A DNA stretch of 64,000 bases from Tahibacter sp042701255 (GTDB lineage: Bacteria > Pseudomonadota > Gammaproteobacteria > Xanthomonadales > Rhodanobacteraceae): the NCBI RefSeq assembly GCF_042701255.1, contig NZ_CP170554.1:4030001-4094000 (forward strand), given 5' to 3'. This document shows, one piece after another, positions 1 through 9,313 of this stretch; position 1 is the first letter of the stretch; every line of letters begins with the position of its first letter. The position numbers were made by a program, and so were the translations under genes. The notes under the pieces are model-generated. The model was not told the DNA's origin. It saw only the letters and a program-made list of their open reading frames with translations, and did no database searches.

Positions 1-1469
1 TTGGTGAACAGGTTGGCCGTCGAGTTCGGACGCAGGCGGATCTCCGACAGGCCGTTGGCGAAGTTCCAGTTGGCCGGATCGCGTACGTCGAAACCGTAGT
101 CGATCGCCGGCAGGCGGTCGTTGCCGCGATAGTCCCAGGAATAGCCGTCGGTGTTCGCGCGATCGAGCGTGATCGTGGTCTGGATCGGATTGTCGAAGTC
201 CGAGCGCGAATGACCAATCAGCGCGTTCATGCGGAAGCTGTCGCTGAACTCGTGATCGAGATTGAGGTTGGCCTGCTTGAACGTCGTGGTCAGTTCGTCG
301 TAGCGCGATTCGGAACGCACGTCGACGTCGTCGAACAGACCGTAGACGAGATTGCCGTTGGACGAGACCACACCGTCGCGCACGATGGTCTGCGGCTTGC
401 CGCTGGCGCCGCTGCGGCTGAAGGAAACGGCTTCGAGGAAGTTCTCGGTGCGCTTGGCGTCGAAGTCCGCATACAGCAGATCAAGCGAGGCCAGCGTGCG
501 TTCGGCGACCTGCCACTGCAATGCGCCGGTGATGCCGAGGCGTTCCTGATCGTGCTCGAGCACGCCGTAGCGCGGAATGCGCGGATGGAAGGTCGTCGGC
601 AGATTCGCCGCGGCGAACGGCGAGGTCGGACTGAAACCGCCGCTGCTCGGACCGTTGTCCCAGCGTACCGTGCTCGCGCCTTCCTGGGTCAGCGAGCGGT
701 CGCTGTAGGCGACCGAGAACAGCGCGCCGAAGCGCCCGTCGAAGAACGTATTGCTGATCAGCGCCGACGCGCGCGGATTGGTTTCGTCGGCCAGGTCGTT
801 GTAGCCGAGCTGGCCCGAGCTCACGACGGTGAAGCGGTCGAAGTCGAAGGGCCGCGGCGTGTGCAGGTCGACCGTCGCGCCGAGCGAGCCTTCCTGCACT
901 TCGGCCGACGCGGTCTTGTGCACCTCGATGCGATTGAACAGCTCCGAGGCGAACACGTTGAAATCGAAGCCGCGGCCGCGGTTGTTGCCGCCGGAGGAAT
1001 CGGTGCCGCCGGTCGTCGACAGCCCTTCCATGCCGTTGATGCGCACGCGCGTGAAATCCGGGCCCAGGCCGCGCACGGAAATCTGGCGTCCCTCGCCCGC
1101 GTCGCGCGCGATGGAGATGCCGGGAATGCGCTGCAGCGACTCGGCCAGGTTCAGATCGGGAAACTTGCCGATGTCCTCGGCCATGATCACGTCGGTCTGC
1201 GTCGTGAACTCGCGCTTGGCCTCCAGCGCCTTGACCAGGCTCTGGCGATAGGTCACGACGATCTCGCCGAGCGTGTCCGTATCACCGGCGGCCGGCGCGG
1301 CCGCATCGGCAGGTGCGGCGGCGGACTCCGTTTCGATCGCGGCGCCCGCATCGGGCTGCACCGGCTCGGCCGCGGCTAGGCGCGGCGGCGCGCCATAGAG
1401 TGAAATCAGGATCGCGCCCGAAAGCGTTGTCAGCAGCGGACGACCGGTACGGCTGATGCGGGTTCCCAC
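1..1469 (-). CDS. TonB-dependent receptor, N-terminal part (runs off left edge)
   Basis: Outer-membrane receptor for TonB-driven uptake, probably of a carbohydrate. About 489 codons are present. A GTG start at 1469 is preceded on the minus strand by a strong AGGAGGGA ribosome site. The protein opens with a signal-like basic/hydrophobic stretch (SRTGRPLLTTLSGAILIS), a TonB-box-like LGEIVVT near residue 68, then a plug domain with DLNLAESLQRIPGISI and RGLGPDFTRVRINGM. These plug motifs match the Xanthomonas/Caulobacter receptor class (TIGR01782-like). The barrel continues beyond base 1. The gene is divergent from a 2-keto-3-deoxygluconate kinase, and the spacer carries LacI-type operator-like palindromes, so a uronate or oligosaccharide substrate is inferred but not proven. 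Confidence 0.9.
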   Translation of the reverse strand, partial: MGTRISRTGRPLLTTLSGAILISLYGAPPRLAAAEPVQPDAGAAIETESAAAPADAAAPAAGDTDTLGEIVVTYRQSLVKALEAKREFTTQTDVIMAEDIGKFPDLNLAESLQRIPGISIARDAGEGRQISVRGLGPDFTRVRINGMEGLSTTGGTDSSGGNNRGRGFDFNVFASELFNRIEVHKTASAEVQEGSLGATVDLHTPRPFDFDRFTVVSSGQLGYNDLADETNPRASALISNTFFDGRFGALFSVAYSDRSLTQEGASTVRWDNGPSSGGFSPTSPFAAANLPTTFHPRIPRYGVLEHDQERLGITGALQWQVAERTLASLDLLYADFDAKRTENFLEAVSFSRSGASGKPQTIVRDGVVSSNGNLVYGLFDDVDVRSESRYDELTTTFKQANLNLDHEFSDSFRMNALIGHSRSDFDNPIQTTITLDRANTDGYSWDYRGNDRLPAIDYGFDVRDPANWNFANGLSEIRLRPNSTANLFT

Positions 1470-1527
1470 GTCTACTCCCTCCTGTAAGCAGGCCTGTGCG
1501 CACGACCGGCATGCGGATCATGCAAGA

Positions 1528-1577
1528 TGACACCGGTATCAATTTCGGCTATTTGTTCTTCATGACACCGGTGGACA
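1528..1577. promoter_or_regulatory. Candidate LacI-family operator pair between TonB receptor and kdgK
   Basis: TGACACCGGTATCA at 1528-1541 is nearly self-complementary around CCGG. A second copy, TGACACCGGTGGACA, begins at 1563, 35 bp further on. CG-centred palindromes of this sort are typical of LacI/GalR regulators of sugar-uptake loci. No regulator gene for it is in the window. Confidence 0.45.
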
Positions 1578-1684
1578 TGAAGCCTAGCAAACACCGCAAC
1601 GCAGCAACAAGACGAGCCGTAACACGCACTTGGCCGGTAGCCGCGACACCGCAACCGGCGCCGAAGACCGCAGGAGCACTTACC

Positions 1685-1855
1685 ATGAAATCATCATTTT
1701 CAACGAGTTACTCGCCACAACCGAAAGCGGCCTCAAGCCTTGTCCATGCCGGCAGACGGGACAATGCGCTGCAGCATGGCCTGCCCCTGCCCCATCGCGC
1801 CGTCGATGCCGACCTCTTGCGGACCGGCCCTGCGGCGGCCAAGGATCGGTCATGA
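1685..1855 (+). CDS. Possible small leader ORF upstream of kdgK
   Basis: A 56-codon frame starts at an ATG preceded by AGGAG (about 8 nt spacing). It ends with a TGA that overlaps the kdgK start codon as ATGA (1852-1855). It resembles no family I know. The peptide is rich in Ala, Ser and Arg, with no signal peptide or membrane segment. The ribosome site and stop/start overlap are the only arguments for it. kdgK has its own AAGGA site, so this may be chance. Confidence 0.25.
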   Translation: MKSSFSTSYSPQPKAASSLVHAGRRDNALQHGLPLPHRAVDADLLRTGPAAAKDRS

Positions 1856-2868
1856 CCACGCGTATTCTCTGTTTCGGCGAGCTGCTGCTGCGCCTTGCCA
1901 GCCCGGGCCGCGAACTGCTGCTGCAGTCGCCGCAATTGCAGGTCCACGTCGGCGGCGCCGAGGCCAACGTCGCGATCGCACTGGCCGGCTTCGGCCACGC
2001 AGCCGGCTGCATGGGCACGGTCGCCGACAACGCCCTGGGCCGGGCCGCAGTCGCGGAGCTGCGCCGGTACGGCGTCGACACGACTCGCCTGCGCTTCGCA
2101 CCGGGCCGCATGGGCCTGTATTTCCTCGAGACCGGCGCGCTGCAACGACCGAGCGAAGTGCTCTACGACCGTGCCGAATCCGCGTTCGCGCGCGCCGCAG
2201 CCGACAGTTACGACTGGCCGGCGCTGCTGGCCGGCGCGCAGTTCCTGCACCTGTCCGGCGTGACGCCGGCACTGGGCCGCGCCGGCGCCGACGCGGCCAT
2301 CGGCGCGGCACGCGCCGCGCGCGCGGCCGGCCTGCACGTCGTCTTCGACGGCAATTTCCGCCTCAAGCTCTGGCAGGCCTGGGACGGCGATCCGGCGCGG
2401 ATCCTCGGCGAGATCTTCGCCTGCGCCGACACGGTATTCGCCGACCACCGCGACATCGGCGTGGTGCTGCAACGCGACTTCAGCGGTGCGCCGGCAGCCG
2501 ATATCGAACGCGTCGCCGCCGATGCGGCCTTCGACGCGTTTCCGCAGCTGCGCCGCATCGCCGCGACGCGGCGCGTGCAGCACAGCGTCGACTGCCACGA
2601 TCTCGCCGCGCATGTCTTCACGCGCGACGGCGCCTGGCAACTGCCGGCGCAGCGCCTGGACGGCATCGTCGACCGCATCGGCGGCGGCGACGCCTTCGCC
2701 GCCGGCGTGCTGCACGGCCTGCTCGACGGCCGCGACGAGGACTACAGCCTGCGCTTCGGCCTGGCCGCTGCCTGCCTCAAGCATTCGGTACCCGGCGATT
2801 TCCTCTACCTGGCCGCCGAACGCGTGGAAGCCCTGCTCGGCGAGGCGAGGTTCGACGTGCGGCGGTAG
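1852..2868 (+). CDS. kdgK: 2-dehydro-3-deoxygluconokinase (PfkB family)
   Basis: Cytoplasmic sugar kinase of 338 residues that phosphorylates 2-keto-3-deoxygluconate to KDPG for cleavage in the Entner-Doudoroff pathway. Visible family marks are GGAEANVA near residue 35, the substrate-side motifs HLSGVTPAL and DGNFRLKLW (compare DxNYRPxLW of KDG kinases), and the C-terminal PfkB signature DRIGGGDAFAAG with the catalytic Asp. The ATG at 1852 is chosen because AAGGA lies 6 nt upstream and homology begins at ILCFGELLLRL. It is divergent from the TonB receptor and shares its control region. Assignment as KDG kinase rather than another PfkB sugar kinase rests on the NFRLKLW motif and is fairly safe. 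Confidence 0.83.
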   Translation: MTTRILCFGELLLRLASPGRELLLQSPQLQVHVGGAEANVAIALAGFGHAAGCMGTVADNALGRAAVAELRRYGVDTTRLRFAPGRMGLYFLETGALQRPSEVLYDRAESAFARAAADSYDWPALLAGAQFLHLSGVTPALGRAGADAAIGAARAARAAGLHVVFDGNFRLKLWQAWDGDPARILGEIFACADTVFADHRDIGVVLQRDFSGAPAADIERVAADAAFDAFPQLRRIAATRRVQHSVDCHDLAAHVFTRDGAWQLPAQRLDGIVDRIGGGDAFAAGVLHGLLDGRDEDYSLRFGLAAACLKHSVPGDFLYLAAERVEALLGEARFDVRR

Positions 2869-2890
2869 CGGCGGCGTTGCTGGTGTAGCT

Positions 2891-3025
2891 GGGAATCGGG
2901 AATGGGGAATCGGGAATCGTCGAACCGTACAGCTAACCCCATCCCCACCCATGCCCTCCCCTTGAAGGGGAGGGTTTTCTCGCTCCGCTCCTACGATTCC
3001 CGATTCCCCATTCCCGATTCCCCGC
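2891..3025. repeat. Composite repeat: GGGAATC array, GC palindrome, inverted GATTCCC array
   Basis: GGGAATC/GGGAATGG units run from 2891 to 2919. A 21-nt palindrome with core CCCCTTGAAGGGG lies at 2954-2974 and is followed by TTTT, so it could also act as a terminator for kdgK. The reverse-complement heptamer array lies at about 2995-3025. The two arrays face each other and could pair. The same parts recur at other spacers in this window. Confidence 0.85.
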
Positions 3026-3101
3026 TCAACTAAACCGGGCTTAATTTGCACCGCATCGCCCCCATGTGGACCATAGCGTGCCCTCCCCGCCTCCCGACCG
3101 C

Positions 3102-3779
3102 ATGCCCCGTGCCCTGACCATCGAAGACGACACCGTGACCGCCGGCGAAATCGTCGCCGAACTGACGCGGCGCGGACTTGCGGTGGACTGGACCGCGAAC
3201 GGCCGCGACGGCTACGAGCGAGCGCGCGACGGCGACTACGACGTGATCACCCTGGATCGCATGCTGCCGGAGCTCGACGGGCTCAGCGTCGTCACGCGCT
3301 TGCGCGAGGGCGGCGTGCAGACGCCGGTGCTGATGATCAGTGCGCTGTCGGACGTCGACGAACGGGTGCGCGGCCTGCGCGCCGGCGGCGACGACTATCT
3401 GACCAAGCCGTTCAGTCCCGACGAGATGGCCGCCCGCGTCGAAGTGCTGCTGCGCCGCCACGGCGGCGGCCCGCGCGAGACCGCGCTGCGCGTGGCCGAT
3501 CTGGAACTGGATCTGATCGCGCGCGTCGCGCGCCGCGGCGGTGTGGAGCTCGAGCTGCTGCCCACCGAATTCCGCCTGCTCGAATTCCTCGTGCGCCAGT
3601 CGGGCCAGATCCTGACCCGCACGATGATCTTCGAGGCCGTCTGGGGCTATCACTTCGACCCCGGCACGAACGTCATCGAAGTGCACATTGGCCGCCTGCG
3701 CCGCAAGATCGACACGCCCGGCAGCGTGGCGCTGATCCGCACGGTGCGCGGCTCGGGATACCTGCTTGAAGCCCACTGA
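3102..3779 (+). CDS. OmpR/PhoB-type response regulator
   Basis: DNA-binding response regulator of 225 residues. The N-terminal receiver has the acidic pair (IEDD), the phospho-acceptor in DVITLDRMLP, MISALS for the switch Ser/Thr and YLTKPF for the conserved Lys. The C-terminal winged helix shows LLPTEFRLLEFLVRQ and VIEVHIGRLRRKID. The ATG at 3102 (MPRALTIEDD) is preferred because receivers normally begin directly at the first strand. A GTG at 3066 would add 12 residues. It overlaps the next gene, a sensor kinase, by 14 nt, so the two form a translationally coupled pair. The signal is unknown. The repeat block just upstream separates it from kdgK. Confidence 0.9.
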   Translation: MPRALTIEDDTVTAGEIVAELTRRGLAVDWTANGRDGYERARDGDYDVITLDRMLPELDGLSVVTRLREGGVQTPVLMISALSDVDERVRGLRAGGDDYLTKPFSPDEMAARVEVLLRRHGGGPRETALRVADLELDLIARVARRGGVELELLPTEFRLLEFLVRQSGQILTRTMIFEAVWGYHFDPGTNVIEVHIGRLRRKIDTPGSVALIRTVRGSGYLLEAH

Positions 3780-5133
3780 TCTCTGGCGCAGCGGCACGTC
3801 GCGCCTGCTGCTCGTCTACGGCGGCCTGTTCGCGCTCTGGTGCATCGCGCTGATCGGCGTGATCCAGTGGGACACGCGGCGCTATCTGTCCAACGTCGTC
3901 GATCTCAAGATCGACCACATCTCGCAGTACTTCCAGAAGATCGAGCGCTCGCGTCTGCCCGAAGCGCTGGCCGTGACCGAATCGCTGGACCTGCGCGACG
4001 TGATCTCGCACGGCCTGTTCGACGCGCAGGGCAATCTGCTCGAAGGCAATCTCGCGCAGATTCCCGAAGGCATGCCGCTGGACGGCAAGGTGCATCCGCT
4101 GGAAAACGGCGTGCAGCGCGTGCAGGGCCATCATCCGGTACGCGCCCGCGGCATCGCCGTGAAACTGCCCAGCGGCGAGCTGCTGGTCTTCGTGCGCGAC
4201 ACCAGCGTCATCGACACGGTGCGCGCGATCATCGACCGCGCCATGGTCTGGAGCCTGCCGCTGGTCGTGATTCCCGGACTGCTGGGCGCGCTGCTGCTGA
4301 GCCGCCAGCCGCTGCGCCGCATACGCGCGATGGAAACGGCGGTGCAGCCGATCATGCGCGGCGACCTGCGCCGGCGCCTGCCGCTGTCGCCGCGACGCGA
4401 CGAGCTGGACCTGCTCGCCGGCATCGTCAACAGCATGCTCGACGAGATCGAACGCCTGATGGGCGAGGTCAAGGGCGTCTGCGACAACATCGCCCACGAC
4501 CTGCGCACGCCGCTGACGCGATTGCGCGCGCAGCTGCACGGCCTGCAGCGCGAGACCGCGGCCGACGATCCGCGTGCGGAGCTCATCGACGCGACGATCG
4601 CCGACGCCGACGCCCTGCTCGACCGCTTCCGCGCCCTGCTGCGCATCTCCGAGCTCGAAGACCTGCACCGCCGCGCCGGCTTCGACGACTTCGACCTGGC
4701 CGCGACCCTGCGCCACGTCGTGGAGATCTACGCCCCGCTGGCCGAGGACAAGCGCATCGCGTTCGCGCTGGAAGCGGCCGAACCGATGCCGCCGCTGCGC
4801 GGCGATCCGCATCTGGTGTTCGAGGCCGTCTCCAATCTCGTCGACAACGCGATCAAGTTCACTCCGCCGCAGGGCCGCGTGCGCCTGCGCACGTCGCTCG
4901 AAAGCGACGGACCGCGCATCGACGTCATCGACAACGGCCCCGGCATCAAGGCCTGCGACCGCGGCACCGTCGTGCAGCGTTTCTACCGCGGCGCCGGCGC
5001 CCAGACCGAAGCCGGCCAGGGCCTGGGCCTGGCCATCGTCACGGCCATCGCCAAGCTGCACAGCTTCCGCCTCGAGATCGCCGAATGCGACGGCGGCGGC
5101 GCCAAGGTGTCGCTGCTGTGCTGGCCGGCGTAG
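3766..5133 (+). CDS. Membrane sensor histidine kinase
   Basis: Inner-membrane sensor of 455 residues, partner of the OmpR-type regulator it overlaps. TM1 is about residues 14-34 (LLVYGGLFALWCIALIGVI) and TM2 about 160-178, enclosing a periplasmic sensing region of roughly 125 residues. HAMP follows. The phospho-acceptor His lies in NIAHDLRTPLTRL (about residue 244). The ATPase domain has DNAIKF (N box), DNGPGI (G1) and GQGLGLAIV (G2). The start is a TTG at 3766 inside the regulator gene. An 11-bp perfect hairpin begins at the stop codon. The periplasmic domain gives no ligand clue. Confidence 0.88.
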   Translation: MKPTDLWRSGTSRLLLVYGGLFALWCIALIGVIQWDTRRYLSNVVDLKIDHISQYFQKIERSRLPEALAVTESLDLRDVISHGLFDAQGNLLEGNLAQIPEGMPLDGKVHPLENGVQRVQGHHPVRARGIAVKLPSGELLVFVRDTSVIDTVRAIIDRAMVWSLPLVVIPGLLGALLLSRQPLRRIRAMETAVQPIMRGDLRRRLPLSPRRDELDLLAGIVNSMLDEIERLMGEVKGVCDNIAHDLRTPLTRLRAQLHGLQRETAADDPRAELIDATIADADALLDRFRALLRISELEDLHRRAGFDDFDLAATLRHVVEIYAPLAEDKRIAFALEAAEPMPPLRGDPHLVFEAVSNLVDNAIKFTPPQGRVRLRTSLESDGPRIDVIDNGPGIKACDRGTVVQRFYRGAGAQTEAGQGLGLAIVTAIAKLHSFRLEIAECDGGGAKVSLLCWPA

Positions 5134-5160
5134 TCCACGACGGCTGTCGCCGTCGTGGAC
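5133..5160 (+). terminator. Hairpin at the sensor-kinase stop codon
   Basis: GTCCACGACGG (5133-5143) pairs perfectly with CCGTCGTGGAC (5150-5160) across a 6-nt loop. No T-run follows, so it may be an mRNA-end structure rather than a classical intrinsic terminator. Confidence 0.4.
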
Positions 5161-5599
5161 GGGGAATCGGGAATGGGGAATCGGGAATCGTAGAAGCTGG
5201 CTGAGGCTCGCCGGGCCTGCGGGGCCGTTGCCGATTGCCTGGCGGTGTTTCGCGCCGATGTTGACGGCTTCTGCCGTCGTGGGCGGGAATGGCGGATCGG
5301 GGATCGGGGATCGGGGATCGGGAATCGTAGAAGCCGGCTGAGCCTCGCCAGGCCTGCGAGGTCGTTGCCGATTGCCTGTTGCAGCGTTCCGCACCGATGC
5401 ACCGAAAGCTGACAAATATATTTCCGAGATATTTCCCGATGTCGCCACGCCGGACGACGACGATACTTCGGCAGATGCAGGCTACCTGACCACAGGCGCC
5501 GCAGCGCTTTCGCTTCTACCGATTCCCGATTCCCGATTCCCCATTCCCGATTCCCCATTCCCGATTCCCCATTCCCGATTCCCCATTCCCCATTCCCGC
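5161..5599. repeat. GGGAATC-type arrays with a duplicated 80-bp unit
   Basis: Direct heptamer arrays lie at 5161-5189 and 5281-5327 (the second with GGGGATC variants), and a long inverted GATTCCC array at 5521-5599. After each direct array comes a diverged copy of the same 80-bp sequence (5182-5260 and 5320-5399, period 139), recognisable by GCCGTTGCCGATTGCCTG versus GTCGTTGCCGATTGCCTG. No credible gene lies in 5134-5970. The remaining part (5600-5970) holds only a GC hairpin at 5691-5709 and the subtilase upstream region. Confidence 0.8.
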
Positions 5600-5971
5600 T
5601 CAGCCGCCGCGCCACGCGCGGCGCTGAGCTCCCACGCCCCTCCACCACGAGTGTGTTGTGACCGGCCGCGCGGGGAGGCGCGGCGGTGACCGTCCGGCAC
5701 TGCCGGACGATGGGGGAAGCCGCCCACCACGACCTGGAGGTGCCTCGCCCCGAGTACGCCCGCTCGCCTTATCGCTGCGCCCGCCGTGTGCTGGCGTCGC
5801 GCGGGACCGTTCGCATCAGGGCGCCGGAGATCCGGCGGCAGCGAACCCGTCCGTCGGCATACCGCTATCCGATTCCGGTCCGGATTCCCGGCACCGGTTC
5901 CTCGCCACTGAACGTGCCGCACGGGGGTCCGGCACGGCCAGGGCAGCAGTAGCCCTCAAGGAACTTCCGCC

Positions 5972-8900
5972 ATGCGTACCTCATTGTTCATCGCCATACT
6001 CGTCGCCCTGTCCGGCACCGCGAACGCCGGTTCCGGCGATCGCCTGCCGGGCGACGATCCGGGCAACGCGCGCAGCAGCGACGAACGCTGCCTCGTGAGC
6101 TTTTCCGCCGCCGAGCAGGACGTCTGCTCGGGCAAGGTGTCCCTGGCCAATCCGGCGCTCGAAGCGCTCGGCAATGTGGATCTGTACAAGGATTCACCGC
6201 TGCGCCTGCTCAAGTTCGACGGCCCCATCACCGAACAGCGCCGCGCCGCAGTCGAGGCCAGCGGCCTGCAGATCCTCGGCTATGCGCCGCACTACGCCTA
6301 CATCGTGCGCGGCAGCGTCGATCCGAACAGCCGCGCGATCGCCGGACTGCTCTGGAGCGGACCGTTCCTGCCGGCGTTCAAGGTGGATCTGAACCTCGCC
6401 AACGAGCTCAAGGACGGCGGCATCATCGAAGCGGCCGGCATCACCGAACTCGTCATCAGCCTCAACCGCAACGAGGACCGCATCGCGGCGCAGAACGCGA
6501 TCGCGCAGGCACCGGGACTCACGTATGCCGGCGTCATCGAGGCCGGTCCGGAAACGCGCCTGCTCGCGCGCTTCGACCGCGCGACCCTGCGCGCCGCGGT
6601 GGAGCGGCTCGCCGCCGATCCCAACGTCGCGGCGATCGGTCTGCGCTGGCCCATGCATCTGATGAACTCGCAGGCCGACTGGCTGCACCAGAGCAACGTC
6701 AATTCGCCCTCGCCGCTGCGTCCGGTGTTCGACCGCGGCATCTACGGCTGCGGCCAGATCGTCGGCGAGCTCGACACCGGCATCTATATGGCGCACTGCT
6801 CGTTCAACGACGCGGCGCAGCCGCCGCCGGTCAACGTCTGCACCACGGGCGCGAGCTGTCCGACCATAGCGACGCCGAACAACGCCGCGCGCAAGGTCAT
6901 CGCCTACTACAAATGGTCCGGCCTGGCCGGCAGCGCACCCGAGGACAATCACGGCCACGGCACCCACGTCGCCGGTTCGATCGCGGGCCAGAATCCGGCC
7001 AATGCGGTGGACTGTACGAACTTCACGACGCCGGGCGGCAACACCGATCTCGACGGCACCGCGCCGGGCGCCAAGATCGTCATGCAGGAATCCGGCGGCA
7101 ATCTCGCCTACCTGAACACCCAGGGCGGCAACCCGTATCACGCCGCGCAGACCGCCTACAACAACGGCGCGCGCCTGCACAGCAACTCCTGGGGCGGCGG
7201 CTGCACCAACAGCCTGGGCCTGTGCATCTCCGGCTGCACGGTGACCTACGACACACAGGCACGCGACGCCGACAACGTCACGCGCGACAACAACGATCTC
7301 GTCATGCTGTTCGCCGCCGGCAACGACGCGACGACCTGTGCCAACGGCTACAACGTCGGCAGTCCGGGCAACGCGAAGAACGTCATCACGGTCGGTGCGA
7401 CCGGCCGCGGCACGGCCGGCAACAACATGGCCAGCTTCTCCTCGCGCGGCCCGACCAACGACAGCCGCACCAAGCCCGACATCACGGCGCAGGGCAGCAG
7501 CATCGTCTCCGCCGGCCGCAATGCCTGCGGCACGGCGACGATGAGCGGTACGTCGATGGCCACGCCGACCGCGGCCGGCCTCGCCGCGCTCGTGCGCGAA
7601 TACCTGCAGCGCGGCTTCTATCCGACCGGACAGAAAGTCGCCGCGAATGCGATCGCCAATCCGTCGGGCGCGCTGGTCAAGGCCATCCTGATCTCGGGCG
7701 CGAGCAGCATGAGCGGCACGGGTGCCGGCACCAATCCGGGCCAGGCCCAGGGCTGGGGTCGTATCCATCTGGACAATGCGCTGTATTTCAACGGCGACAG
7801 CAGCCGTCTCTACATCCATGACTCGACCGGCGGCCTCGCCACCGGCGGCCAGGACACGCACAGCCTGACCGTGACGGCCGGCACGCCGCTGAACGTCACC
7901 TTGGCCTGGACCGATGCGGCTGCGGCGGTCGGCGCGAATCCGGCGCTCGTGAATGCACTGCGCCTGGAAGTCGTCGCGCCGAACGGCGACGTCTGGACGC
8001 AGAAGCTGCCGTCGGGCGTCAATGTCAGCAACGCGAATCCGACCCAGAGTACGGCGACGACGAACTACGACAACCGCAACAACGTGCACCGCATCAGCTT
8101 CGCGAGTCCGGCCGCAGGCACGTATCAGGTGCGCGTGCGCGGCATCAACGTGCCCAGCGGTCCGCAGAAATACGCGCTGGCCGCGACCGGCAATTTCCAG
8201 CCGGTCGCCGGCACGCCGGACTTCACCCTGTCGGCCGGCCCGGCCTCGGTCGACGTCTGCGCCGGATCGAACGCGAGCTACACGGTCGGTGCCGAGAGCC
8301 TCAACGGCTTCGCCGGCTCGGTCGCCCTGTCCGTCACCGGCCTGCCCGGCAGCGCGACCGGCACGTTCACGCCGGCGTCCGTCGTGCCGGCGGTACCCGC
8401 AGCGACGAGCGCACTGGCCATAGCCAACACCGCCGGCGTGGCGAGCGGCAGTTACGGTCTCGTCGTCACCGGCACATCGACGTCGCCGGCGCTGTCGCAT
8501 ACCGCCAGCGTCAACTTGAACGTGACCGCCGGCGCGCCGCCCGCCGGCAGCTCGAGTGCGCCGGCCAACGGCGCGACCGGCCAGAGCACGACGCCGGCCT
8601 TCAGCTGGAGCGCGATCGCCGGCGCCGGCAGCTACCGGCTGCAGGTGTCGACCAGCGCGGGCTTCGCGAGCACGGTCATCGACCAGGTCGTCACGGGTAC
8701 GAGCTACACGCCGACGACGGCACTGGCCAACAACACGACGTACTACTGGCGCGTGACCGGCAGCAACGGCTGCGGTGCCGGCACCGCGTCGGCCGTGTCG
8801 AGCTTCACCACGGCCGCAGCCGTGGCGAACTACTGCCGCACGCCGAACCTCGCGATTCCGGACAACAACGCGACCGGCGTCAGCGATGCGCAAGTCGTCG

Positions 8901-9283
8901 GCAGCGGCGGCACCCTGACCGGTCTGCGCCTGTCCTTCGACATCACGCATACCTACATGGGCGACCTGACCCTGATCCTGTCCAACGGCACGACCTCGGT
9001 CACCTTGCTGCAGCGTCCGGGCAACGCGAGCAATACCGGCACGTCGGGCTGCAGCGGCAACAACGGCAATGTCGTCGTCGACGACGCGGCGACGTTGACC
9101 CTGGAGAGCAACTGCGGCAGCGGCACGCCGGCCTATACGACCGGTGCGAGCTACAAGCCGAACAATCCGCTCGCGCCGTTCGCCGGCCAGGCGCTCAACG
9201 GCACCTGGACCCTGCGCGCGATCGACTCGGCCGGTGCCGACACCGGCACCCTGCGCGGCTGGTGCCTGCTGCCGACCCTGTAA
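5972..9283 (+). CDS. Secreted subtilisin-like serine protease (S8) with C-terminal P-domain
   Basis: Extracellular peptidase of 1103 residues. The signal peptide is MRTSLFIAILVALSGTANA. A long pro-region follows, then the S8 catalytic domain: Asp in GELDTGIY (about residue 268), His in DNHGHGTHVAGS (about 329), oxyanion Asn region AAGND and Ser in SGTSMATPTAAGL (about 525). After it come a jelly-roll-like segment, an immunoglobulin-like segment rich in Ser/Thr/Gly, a fibronectin-III-like domain (about 850-945, TYYWRVTGSNGC) and a final proprotein-convertase P-domain (TYMGDLTLILSNG to ALNGTWTLRAIDSAGADTGTL). An intrinsic terminator follows. It stands alone; the start is supported by the signal peptide. 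Substrate unknown. Confidence 0.92.
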   Translation: MRTSLFIAILVALSGTANAGSGDRLPGDDPGNARSSDERCLVSFSAAEQDVCSGKVSLANPALEALGNVDLYKDSPLRLLKFDGPITEQRRAAVEASGLQILGYAPHYAYIVRGSVDPNSRAIAGLLWSGPFLPAFKVDLNLANELKDGGIIEAAGITELVISLNRNEDRIAAQNAIAQAPGLTYAGVIEAGPETRLLARFDRATLRAAVERLAADPNVAAIGLRWPMHLMNSQADWLHQSNVNSPSPLRPVFDRGIYGCGQIVGELDTGIYMAHCSFNDAAQPPPVNVCTTGASCPTIATPNNAARKVIAYYKWSGLAGSAPEDNHGHGTHVAGSIAGQNPANAVDCTNFTTPGGNTDLDGTAPGAKIVMQESGGNLAYLNTQGGNPYHAAQTAYNNGARLHSNSWGGGCTNSLGLCISGCTVTYDTQARDADNVTRDNNDLVMLFAAGNDATTCANGYNVGSPGNAKNVITVGATGRGTAGNNMASFSSRGPTNDSRTKPDITAQGSSIVSAGRNACGTATMSGTSMATPTAAGLAALVREYLQRGFYPTGQKVAANAIANPSGALVKAILISGASSMSGTGAGTNPGQAQGWGRIHLDNALYFNGDSSRLYIHDSTGGLATGGQDTHSLTVTAGTPLNVTLAWTDAAAAVGANPALVNALRLEVVAPNGDVWTQKLPSGVNVSNANPTQSTATTNYDNRNNVHRISFASPAAGTYQVRVRGINVPSGPQKYALAATGNFQPVAGTPDFTLSAGPASVDVCAGSNASYTVGAESLNGFAGSVALSVTGLPGSATGTFTPASVVPAVPAATSALAIANTAGVASGSYGLVVTGTSTSPALSHTASVNLNVTAGAPPAGSSSAPANGATGQSTTPAFSWSAIAGAGSYRLQVSTSAGFASTVIDQVVTGTSYTPTTALANNTTYYWRVTGSNGCGAGTASAVSSFTTAAAVANYCRTPNLAIPDNNATGVSDAQVVGSGGTLTGLRLSFDITHTYMGDLTLILSNGTTSVTLLQRPGNASNTGTSGCSGNNGNVVVDDAATLTLESNCGSGTPAYTTGASYKPNNPLAPFAGQALNGTWTLRAIDSAGADTGTLRGWCLLPTL

Positions 9284-9313
9284 GGCTGTCGATGCGACAG
9301 ACGTGTGACCCGC

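Noticed and set aside
210..1379. A 389-codon plus-strand frame at the left edge
   Set aside because: Mirror of the TonB receptor gene, whose minus-strand plug motifs and ribosome site are convincing.
5161..5599. GGGAATC arrays considered as a CRISPR array
   Set aside because: The unit is only 7 nt and continuous, with no spacers of uniform length and no cas genes in the window.
5600..5970. A structured RNA or small gene before the subtilase
   Set aside because: There is one 8-bp hairpin (5691-5709) without a T-run, and short open frames without ribosome sites; not enough to support a call.
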